Shown: positions 1-5,503 of the stretch, in pieces
How positions within the stretch are numbered: position 1 is the stretch's first letter
Layout of the letters: each line of letters begins with the position of its first letter
Source of the DNA: Anaerolineaceae bacterium
Lineage (GTDB): Bacteria > Chloroflexota > Anaerolineae > Anaerolineales > Anaerolineaceae
DNA: 6,692 nt
Assembly (NCBI GenBank): GCA_003532515.1
Contig: DOEX01000003.1
Span: 1-6,692 of the forward strand
Direction of reading: 5' to 3'
Made by a program: the position numbers and the translations under genes
The notes under the pieces: model-generated
What the model saw: only the letters and a program-made list of their open reading frames with translations
Told to the model about the DNA's origin: nothing
Databases searched by the model: none

Positions 1-724
1 CTTTTTGCTCAACCAGGTTGGTGGCCAGCTCTTCGGGGTTTCCAATAGTGGCTGAGGTCAAAATAAACTGCGGGTAAGCATTGTAAAAGGAACAAATTCG
101 CTTCAATCTGCGCATCAGATTCGCAAAATGAGAGCCAAATACACCACGGTATATGTGCATCTCGTCAATGACGACAAAACGAAGCTTCGCAAAGAAGCGC
201 GCCCAGTTGGTATGATGCGGAAGAATGCCTTGGTGCAGCATATCCGGGTTTGTCATTAATATTGTGGTAGTTTTGCGTATAGCCGTACGTTGATTTGTGG
301 GTGTATCGCCATCATAAATTGCTGGCTTGATGCTGTCGGCTGGTAAATGTTTTACATAACTGGCAAAGTTATTATATTGGTCGTTGCTTAGAGCCTTGGT
401 AGGAAACAAAAGCAGGGCGGTCGCTCCTGGCTGGTTTATCTGCTGATTCATAATCGGAATGCTGTAACAAAGGCTTTTTCCGCTTGAAGTCCCTGTAGAA
501 ATAACAATATTTTCGCCTGATTCCAGATGACTGATGGCTTCTGCCTGGTGAGAATAGAGAGCTGTGATGCCCCTCTGTTTCAACACTTGTTGGAGGGCAG
601 GGGGAATCGAGGGAGGAAATGGTTCTAACACAGCCTCACGGGCTGGCGTTAACTGCTGGAAGGCAATATTTTCAGCAAATTCTGCTTCTTCCAGCCAACT
701 CTCAAGTGTTCCAGTGATGTCCAT
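1..724 (-). CDS. DEAD/DEAH-box helicase of the DUF1998-associated (YprA/MrfA/Hrq1-like) family, N-terminal part
   Basis: An open frame starts at ATG 724-722 and runs off the left edge after 241 codons, so the gene is 3'-truncated by the window. It encodes RecA-like domain 1 of an ATP-dependent superfamily 2 helicase. Visible motifs, in order, are a Q-motif-like YSHQ (residues 57-60), motif I STGTSSGKS (76-84), motif Ia FPTKAL (107-112), YDGDTP (137-142), motif Ib TNPDML (158-163), motif II DEMH (187-190) and motif III TSATIGNP (223-230). The short N-terminal leader and the YDGDT segment fit the large bacterial helicases that carry a C-terminal DUF1998 domain, such as Bacillus MrfA, and eukaryotic Hrq1. 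These act in DNA repair. Helicase domain 2 and DUF1998 would lie outside the window and are not seen. The gene starts 16 bp after the SDR stop with no clear Shine-Dalgarno, so it is probably the last gene seen of a five-gene operon. The helicase call is firm; the subfamily is inferred. Confidence 0.93.
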   Translation of the reverse strand, partial: MDITGTLESWLEEAEFAENIAFQQLTPAREAVLEPFPPSIPPALQQVLKQRGITALYSHQAEAISHLESGENIVISTGTSSGKSLCYSIPIMNQQINQPGATALLLFPTKALSNDQYNNFASYVKHLPADSIKPAIYDGDTPTNQRTAIRKTTTILMTNPDMLHQGILPHHTNWARFFAKLRFVVIDEMHIYRGVFGSHFANLMRRLKRICSFYNAYPQFILTSATIGNPEELATNLVEQK

Positions 725-740
725 ATAGAAAAGTATTGAT

Positions 741-1565
741 TTATTTAGTTTTCTTTAATGCAGATCGAACCATCATGTCCATGATGGGGTAAATCCAGTT
801 TCCTAGCCTCGTGCCGGCAAAGTACATTAACTTGGCTTCAAACCCTGGCACGATAGCATATTTCCCGCGGGCAGCATCCTTCAAGGTTTGCTGGGCAACC
901 AAATCGGGACTGATCGGTTTGGCAGTACCAGAGATTGCTTTGGTTTCTTTGGGTTTGTATTGGTCTTCCCATGCCAGTTGAGGTGTGTCAGTGTCAGGTG
1001 GATAGAGGACAGAGACGCGGATACCTTTTGGTTTGACCTCTGAGCGCAGGGCGTCACTGAAGCCTTTTACGGCAAACTTGGCACCGCAATAGGCGGTGTA
1101 ACCAAAAGTACCAATCACTCCGGCGATTGAGGAGACATTGATGATGTGACCCGTGCCCCGTTTGAGCATACCGGGCAGGAGCAGTCTGACCATATTGACC
1201 GTTCCGAAATAATCGATGTCCATGGTCCAGCGGAAGACGTGAGCCGGTAATTCCTGTACATAGCCTGGACGGGCGACCCCCGCACAATTGATCAGAATAT
1301 CCGGTATTTCATGATTGCGCATGTATTTATTGTACAAAAGCGCCAGGGTTTTTTCGTCGGTCACATCGACCGGAACGATCTTCACCTTTGCCTTTGGGTA
1401 CTTTTCCAGGATGGCAGTCTTGGCAATTTTCAAGTTTTCATAATCTCTTGCCAGCAGGATCACTTTTGCATCCATTGCCACGAGAGCATTAGCTAGAGAA
1501 AATCCGATCCCGCTTGAACCGCCAGTGATCAGGACAGACTTGCCTTGGTAATAGTTTGATTTCAT
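741..1565 (-). CDS. Short-chain dehydrogenase, 3-ketodihydrosphingosine reductase-like
   Basis: A classical SDR of 274 residues. The frame extends to a TTG at 1580, but the ATG at 1565-1563 is preferred. It overlaps the upstream stop as TAATG and has GGAAG (1572-1576) 6 nt upstream. Numbered from that ATG, the NAD(P) motif TGGSSGIG is at 14-21, Arg40 after the second strand suggests NADPH, NCAG is at 93-96, and the catalytic residues are Ser146, Tyr159 and Lys163. The Asn of the usual catalytic tetrad appears to be Asp118 (DYFG instead of NYxG). The segment YPPDTDTP followed by KPKETKAISG, and a later 'VAQQTLKDAARGKY', closely resemble eukaryotic 3-ketosphinganine reductase (KDSR/FVT1), which reduces 3-ketodihydrosphingosine to sphinganine. 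The C-terminal region from about 245 is hydrophobic or amphipathic and could touch the membrane. No serine palmitoyltransferase lies nearby, so the substrate is inferred. A generic lipid or ketone SDR is the alternative. Confidence 0.88.
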   Translation of the reverse strand: MKSNYYQGKSVLITGGSSGIGFSLANALVAMDAKVILLARDYENLKIAKTAILEKYPKAKVKIVPVDVTDEKTLALLYNKYMRNHEIPDILINCAGVARPGYVQELPAHVFRWTMDIDYFGTVNMVRLLLPGMLKRGTGHIINVSSIAGVIGTFGYTAYCGAKFAVKGFSDALRSEVKPKGIRVSVLYPPDTDTPQLAWEDQYKPKETKAISGTAKPISPDLVAQQTLKDAARGKYAIVPGFEAKLMYFAGTRLGNWIYPIMDMMVRSALKKTK

Positions 1566-1789
1566 TAGTGGCTTCCGCAACTTGAGCAGTTACCTGAAGC
1601 ACAGGAACCGCACTGGTTTTGACCACCAAGGCCTGAACCCGCACTGAAAGCGTTTACGACTGATAGCAGGCGTTTGACTTCAGAAGATCCACAGGATTGG
1701 CAATCTGTTTGGGCGTCAGCCTGGGAAAAAGAGCGCATTAACTCAAATTTCTTGCCGCATTCAAGGCAGCGATATTCGTATATGGGCAT
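1565..1789 (-). CDS. FmdB-family zinc ribbon protein
   Basis: A small 74-residue protein beginning MPIYEYRCLECGKKFE, the hallmark of the FmdB/CxxC regulatory family. The first Cys pair is C8/C11 and the second is C30/C33 (DCQSCG), which together should bind one zinc. A Gly/Ser-rich linker follows. The C-terminal tail holds C60, C63, C68 and C71 and ends in His74, so a second metal site is possible. The family was named from an amidase-operon regulator; its molecular function is still poorly defined. The ATG at 1789-1787 has AGAAGG (1794-1799) just upstream, which overlaps the stop codon of the dehydrogenase gene 8 bp away. Its own TAA overlaps the ATG of the following SDR by one base (TAATG), so the two are probably translationally coupled. 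The family assignment is secure; its job here is unknown. Confidence 0.9.
   Translation of the reverse strand: MPIYEYRCLECGKKFELMRSFSQADAQTDCQSCGSSEVKRLLSVVNAFSAGSGLGGQNQCGSCASGNCSSCGSH
1572..1576 (-). promoter_or_regulatory. Ribosome binding site deciding the SDR start
   Basis: On the minus strand GGAAG lies 6 nt before the ATG at 1565. It sits inside the last codons of the FmdB-type gene. It favours the ATG over the upstream in-frame TTG at 1580 and fits stop/start coupling through TAATG. Confidence 0.5.
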
Positions 1790-1793
1790 GATA

Positions 1794-1799
1794 CCTTCT
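1794..1799 (-). promoter_or_regulatory. Ribosome binding site of the FmdB-type gene
   Basis: AGAAGG on the minus strand is 4 nt before the ATG at 1789 and merges with the TAG stop of the upstream gene (TAGAAGG). This is typical of tightly packed operon genes. Confidence 0.6.
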
Positions 1800-2820
1800 A
1801 ATCTGAACTATATTGCTTTCGGATACAAGGAATCAAGTATTCTTCGAAAGCACGGGTTTGATCGTAGTCTGGCTGCCAACCCCAGTCGTGTCGGGCAGCA
1901 GAGTCATCAGTATCGGCTGGCCAGGTGTCGACAATCCCCTGACGCTTATTATCGGGAGCGAAGTTGATTTTCGCGTCAGGAAAAGCTGCTAATGTAATTT
2001 CATAGATTTCCTTGGCGGTTGGGTTGAAGCTGGTTACGTTATAGACTTCTTTGGTTAGTCTCGCGCGGTCTGCATTTTCGAGCATGATCAACGATTTGAT
2101 TGCATCGGGCATTACCATGAAGGGAAGAACGGCATCAGGACGAACAAAACAGTTATATTCGACACCTTTGGCGGCAGCATGCAGCATCTCTGGTCCGTAA
2201 TCACTGGTGCCGCCGGTAGGGATGGTTTGAGCACTAATGAGCCCAGGGAAGCGAAGGCAGCGAAAATCGACCGAAATATCCGGGTTGTAATCAACCGCCA
2301 GCTGTCGGTAATATCTGCTGTAGTAGCGTCCCAGGTTTTCGCAGTACAGCTTGTTGCAACCATACATTGTGGTTGGCTCAGTGTATTGATCTTCGCGCAC
2401 CTTGCCAGCTCTCATCTTGCATTCAAGCGAAGGCAAGCCATAGGCAGCAATGGAGCTTGGATAGATGAATTTCACCGGTTCGCCTTGCCATTTGGATTGC
2501 TCAACCGCCAGGCGAAGCAAATTCAGCGTTCCTTCTACATTGATTTTATGGGCTGTCTCGGGGTTATACTCCGCCTTGGTGGATAAAATGGAGGCGAGAT
2601 GGTAAATTGTCCTTATTTTATGCTCAACAACCAGCCTTCCTAATAACAATTGGTCAAGGATATCTCCAACCATGTGATACGCAACCTTGGATCGCAATTC
2701 TTTATCTAATGGGTTGAGGTCGATGGCGACGATGGCGAAATTGTTATCGGAAAGATAGTTAATCAGTCCATGACCGATCTCTCCATTTGCACCAGTGATC
2801 AAAACAACATCTTCTCGCAT
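1798..2820 (-). CDS. NAD-dependent epimerase/dehydratase-fold protein, L-threonine 3-dehydrogenase-like (SDR type)
   Basis: An extended SDR of 340 residues. The NAD-binding motif TGANGEIG is at 9-16 and Asp34 at the end of the second strand favours NAD over NADP. DILD is at 53-56, HLAS at 74-77, PSSIAAYG at 121-128 (Ser122/Ser123), and the catalytic YGCNK at 153-157 (Tyr153, Lys157). The segments DFRCLRFPGLISA, GGTSDYG and the late TWPADTDDSAARHDWGW match the SDR-type L-threonine 3-dehydrogenases. These oxidise L-threonine to 2-amino-3-oxobutyrate, the first step toward glycine and acetyl-CoA. Compared with those proteins as I recall them, there is an insertion of about 12 residues near 171-183, before DFRCLRFPG. 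The usual partner, 2-amino-3-ketobutyrate CoA ligase (kbl), is not in the window. The start is well supported by AAGGAG 5 nt upstream. A related sugar epimerase is a less likely alternative. Confidence 0.85.
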   Translation of the reverse strand: MREDVVLITGANGEIGHGLINYLSDNNFAIVAIDLNPLDKELRSKVAYHMVGDILDQLLLGRLVVEHKIRTIYHLASILSTKAEYNPETAHKINVEGTLNLLRLAVEQSKWQGEPVKFIYPSSIAAYGLPSLECKMRAGKVREDQYTEPTTMYGCNKLYCENLGRYYSRYYRQLAVDYNPDISVDFRCLRFPGLISAQTIPTGGTSDYGPEMLHAAAKGVEYNCFVRPDAVLPFMVMPDAIKSLIMLENADRARLTKEVYNVTSFNPTAKEIYEITLAAFPDAKINFAPDNKRQGIVDTWPADTDDSAARHDWGWQPDYDQTRAFEEYLIPCIRKQYSSD

Positions 2821-2825
2821 ATTCT

Positions 2826-2831
2826 CTCCTT
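2826..2831 (-). promoter_or_regulatory. Strong Shine-Dalgarno of the threonine dehydrogenase-like gene
   Basis: AAGGAG on the minus strand lies 5 nt before the ATG at 2820 and overlaps the TAA stop of the upstream phosphatase-like gene (TAAGGAG). It shows that this genome does use Shine-Dalgarno starts inside operons. Confidence 0.75.
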
Positions 2832-3546
2832 AGGAAAGCTCTTCTTTGATTGGAAAGCAAACATATTCACGGCGTATATCCTTGAACGTCGCGGGTGAGA
2901 CTCTGAGGACAACAACCGTCATATCATCACGCGGTCTGCCACTATCGTAAGCGATAGCTTGTTGTAACAAATTATCTGCGACATCCTGAACGCTGGATTC
3001 ATCGTTATCTTCATCATAAATCGAGCCCAGGGCAGTACGTAGATCAATCTTGTTATCATTACAAACACCCGCATTCTGGACGCCTTCAGAAATGAGAATA
3101 AAGGTCTGCCCCAATTGAAATTCAAATTGGTATACAACAGGGTCATAGCGGTGGGATTCTGCATCTTCTTCCAAAGGAAGAAACCGACTTTCGCCATTTT
3201 CATAGATCAGAACGGGAATTGGGTTATTCTTGGTGATAACGATAGTACTTGACTGTAGGTCACAGGATATGATTGAAATATTTACTTCGGCAATATCGCG
3301 ATGCTCATCGCGGATGCGTTGAAGCACAACACGTGCAGAAGCTCCATCAGGTACACCTTCAGCAATCAGGTTCAAAACTGCGTGCACAGCTTTGATGGTT
3401 ACGCCTTTTGAACGACTTCCACTTAATTTGCCTTCAGCCATGACGATTGAGATGCCACCATTTGGGCGTTCAATGATTTCAACTTTGTTGCCTTCCTCAT
3501 TGGAGGAATAACGATCAATTTTTGCAATAGCAGCTTGAATTTCCAT
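2830..3546 (-). CDS. SpoIIE/PP2C-type serine phosphatase domain protein with altered metal-site residues
   Basis: A soluble single-domain protein of 238 residues from the ATG at 3546, or 241 from an in-frame ATG at 3555. The later ATG is preferred because MEIQAAIAKIDRYSS matches the N-terminus I recall for related proteins and has a -10-like element 7 nt upstream. Numbered from 3555, GGISIVMAEGKLSG (33-46) corresponds to the usual GG...DGxxSG. ITKNNPIPVLIY (107-118) and the helix-rich middle fit SpoIIE/RsbU-type phosphatases, and GRPRDDMTVVVL (206-217) is the conserved C-terminal metal motif. At two positions where Asp normally binds Mn/Mg, this protein has Glu: E41 in AEGK and E157 in SEG. 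D210/D211 are kept. The family dephosphorylates Ser/Thr on anti-sigma-factor antagonists, but no such partner is seen. It may be an active variant or a pseudophosphatase. It is the first gene of the minus-strand operon. Confidence 0.82.
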   Translation of the reverse strand: MEIQAAIAKIDRYSSNEEGNKVEIIERPNGGISIVMAEGKLSGSRSKGVTIKAVHAVLNLIAEGVPDGASARVVLQRIRDEHRDIAEVNISIISCDLQSSTIVITKNNPIPVLIYENGESRFLPLEEDAESHRYDPVVYQFEFQLGQTFILISEGVQNAGVCNDNKIDLRTALGSIYDEDNDESSVQDVADNLLQQAIAYDSGRPRDDMTVVVLRVSPATFKDIRREYVCFPIKEELS

Positions 3547-3553
3547 GCTTACC

Positions 3554-3559
3554 ATTCTA
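3554..3559 (-). promoter_or_regulatory. Putative -10 element of the minus-strand operon
   Basis: On the minus strand TAGAAT is followed by GGTAAGC and then ATG 3546. The geometry is the same as on the plus side. It overlaps the alternative ATG at 3555, which argues that the shorter start is used. Confidence 0.35.
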
Positions 3560-3600
3560 AACCAAAATTCTTAAGCTCAAAGAAATTTTAGGTGTTACGG

Positions 3601-3606
3601 TAAAAT
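3601..3606 (+). promoter_or_regulatory. Putative -10 element of the nuclease lipoprotein gene
   Basis: TAAAAT is followed by 7 nt and then ATG at 3614. Transcription would begin at or next to the start codon, giving a leaderless or near-leaderless mRNA. No purine-rich ribosome site precedes the ATG, which agrees with this. No matching -35 box was found. Confidence 0.4.
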
Positions 3607-3613
3607 ACTCAGC

Positions 3614-5503
3614 ATGGAATCCAAAATTTACAAATTTCACCTGAAACAATTTCCTCTAATCCTGATTAGCTTATTCCTTCTTTTTGGTTGTATTAGCGTG
3701 CCGCAAAATATGACAACCTCACAACCAGGATCCTGTGGTAACAAGTCAGACCTGCTTGCAATCAACCAGTTGCAAGGATCTGGTCATCGTTCACCTTACG
3801 ATGGACAAGAAGTTCGTTGCGTTCCGGGTATCGTGACCGCAATCGATGGTAATGGCTTTTACATGCAGTCTGAAATCCCGGATGAAGACGCGAACACTTC
3901 TGAAGGCATTTATGTCGACTTGCTTGCTTTTGCCTCCGTAAAGGTTGGCGATGAAATCTTGGTTGCTAGTGGTGAGATCAGAGAATATAACCCTGCTGGA
4001 TTGGGTGAAAATTCATTAACACGAACCAGCATACGTACCAGTGAATTGGAAGTGTTAAGCAATGGTAATAAATTGCCAGCTCCAGTATTAATAGGAGAAG
4101 GTGGCAGAGACATTCCCGATCGAATTATCGAAAATGACGTTGAAGGATATGTTGGCAGGAATGCGGCTCTGTTCGATCCGGAGGAAGATGGGATGGATTT
4201 CTACGAGAGCCTAGAAAGTATGCGGGTACAGGTCAACAATGCCTTGGCAGTCAGTTCGATCAATTCCTGTAATGAAGTGACGGTCGTCGCAGATGGGGGA
4301 AAGAATACCAGCGGATTAAGCCCTATTGGCGTGCTACTACTTGCCGAAGATGATGCTAATCCGGAACGGATTATGTTGGATGATAAGTTTATTCGCATGC
4401 CAGATATCTTGGTTGGTGATGTCTTCACTCAACCCATCGTAGGTATCATCGATTATGATTTCGGCAATTTTAGGATCCAGCCTACCGAGAAACTTGTTTT
4501 CCAAAGCAAGGGATTGGTCCAACAAATCACTGATGTGGAACCGCTGGAGTTGAAATCTACCCAATTATCAGTGGCAAATCTTAATTTACTCAACCTCAGC
4601 CATCTTGAATCGCCGCAAAGAATTGAGTCTTTTGCCTACATGATTGTCGAAAAATTAGGCTCGCCAGATATTCTCGTTCTGCAGGAAGTCATGGATGACG
4701 ACGGACGACTGAGTTCTAATATAGTAAGTGCGAATAAGAATTTGGAGACTTTTGCTGGTGAGATCAAGCGTAGGGGTGGTCCACTCTACCACTGGTTTTC
4801 TATCGATCCAGAAAGGAATGCTGACGGAGGCGTCGAGGGTGGCAATATCAGGGTCGTGATCATGTTTCGAATGGACCGGGGTATGAAATTTCTCTCTGCG
4901 TCGCCTGGCGAAGCTGGGCAGGAAGTTGGTCTGACCGGTCAAGGGGCTAACGTGTCCCTCACGCAAAATCCAGGTTTGATATGGCCGAACAACTCCGCCT
5001 TCCGACAAAGCCGTAAACCGATCGTAGCACAATTCCAGTTTCTTGAGCAAAATTTCTTCGTGATCGGTGCTCATTTCAATTCCAAAGGTCCGGATGGTCC
5101 ACTTTATGGAGACCGTCAACCACCAAACCTTGACAGTGAAAAACAGCGGATTGCCCAGGCAAAGGCTGTGAACGGTTTCGTTAAAGACATACTTGAGATC
5201 GACCCGCAAGCCAAAATTCTGGTGGCAGGCGATCTGAACGATTTTCCATGGAGCGTATCGATTCAGACACTGACTGGTGAGCAATTGACGAACTTGTTTG
5301 ATACCATCGACCGAACGCTTTGGTTTACTTACATCCATGAAGGCAACGCGCAGGTGATGGACCAAATGCTGCTTTCTGAAGCATTTATGCAGAATCTTGT
5401 TGGTTTCAAACCTCTCAATCTCAACTCGGTATTACCGGCTGATCAACAGCTCAGCGATCACGACCCAATCATCGCCATTCTGGATTTTGCCTATTATGAA
5501 TAA
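3614..5503 (+). CDS. Secreted lipoprotein of the endonuclease/exonuclease/phosphatase family (ExeM/NucH-like nuclease)
   Basis: A 629-residue protein with a lipoprotein signal: Lys-containing n-region, hydrophobic stretch 13-25 and lipobox LLFGC with Cys26 as the lipidation site. Residues about 50-310 form the N-terminal region typical of extracellular nucleases of the ExeM/NucH type. It contains INQLQGSGHRSPYDG, an OB-like segment with GFYMQSE and TSEGIYVD, and EDGMDFYESLESMRVQVNNA. The catalytic EEP (DNase I-like) fold begins near 318. Asn324 lies in VANLNLLNL, Glu358 in LQEV, GGNIR follows near 410-415, HFNSKG starts at 487, Asp540/Asn542 lie in GDLND and Asp615/His616 in SDHDP. All expected metal and catalytic residues appear present, so it should be an active Mg-dependent phosphodiesterase or nuclease on the outer cell surface. 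DNA, RNA or another phosphoester could be the substrate. It overlaps the next gene by 8 nt. Confidence 0.9.
   Translation: MESKIYKFHLKQFPLILISLFLLFGCISVPQNMTTSQPGSCGNKSDLLAINQLQGSGHRSPYDGQEVRCVPGIVTAIDGNGFYMQSEIPDEDANTSEGIYVDLLAFASVKVGDEILVASGEIREYNPAGLGENSLTRTSIRTSELEVLSNGNKLPAPVLIGEGGRDIPDRIIENDVEGYVGRNAALFDPEEDGMDFYESLESMRVQVNNALAVSSINSCNEVTVVADGGKNTSGLSPIGVLLLAEDDANPERIMLDDKFIRMPDILVGDVFTQPIVGIIDYDFGNFRIQPTEKLVFQSKGLVQQITDVEPLELKSTQLSVANLNLLNLSHLESPQRIESFAYMIVEKLGSPDILVLQEVMDDDGRLSSNIVSANKNLETFAGEIKRRGGPLYHWFSIDPERNADGGVEGGNIRVVIMFRMDRGMKFLSASPGEAGQEVGLTGQGANVSLTQNPGLIWPNNSAFRQSRKPIVAQFQFLEQNFFVIGAHFNSKGPDGPLYGDRQPPNLDSEKQRIAQAKAVNGFVKDILEIDPQAKILVAGDLNDFPWSVSIQTLTGEQLTNLFDTIDRTLWFTYIHEGNAQVMDQMLLSEAFMQNLVGFKPLNLNSVLPADQQLSDHDPIIAILDFAYYE

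Larger units (their letters stand above)
3547..3613. promoter_or_regulatory. Divergent promoter region between the two transcription units
   Basis: This AT-rich spacer must hold the promoters of both units. On the minus strand TAGAAT (3559 to 3554) lies exactly 7 nt before ATG 3546, with a weak TTGAGC (3580 to 3575) at a short 15-nt spacing as a possible -35. On the plus strand TAAAAT (3601-3606) lies exactly 7 nt before ATG 3614, with no good -35. Neither start has a Shine-Dalgarno. No convincing operator was seen. The elements are seen in the sequence; promoter function is inferred. Confidence 0.55.

Noticed and set aside
770..787. Perfect 8-bp inverted repeat CCATCATG/CATGATGG with a 2-nt spacer
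   Set aside because: It lies inside the SDR coding sequence and is explained by the codons for a Met-Asp-Met-Met stretch. It is not at a promoter or a gene end.
2179..2586. Plus-strand open frame of 135 codons opposite the threonine dehydrogenase-like gene
   Set aside because: It is antisense to a well-conserved SDR and its translation shows no family features.
3111..3130. Near-palindrome CCAATTGAA/TTCAAATTGG
   Set aside because: It is inside the phosphatase-like coding sequence, has one mismatch or bulge and almost no loop, and encodes a conserved-looking strand. No regulatory role is supported.
4655..5365. Long open frame on the minus strand opposite the nuclease gene
   Set aside because: It is antisense to the catalytic EEP domain with all its motifs, has no recognisable domain and no ribosome site. 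It is a shadow frame.
5397..5495. 33-codon N-terminal extension of the propeller lipoprotein
   Set aside because: It overlaps the conserved C-terminus of the nuclease and would bury the lipoprotein signal. The ATG at 5496 gives a proper signal peptide.
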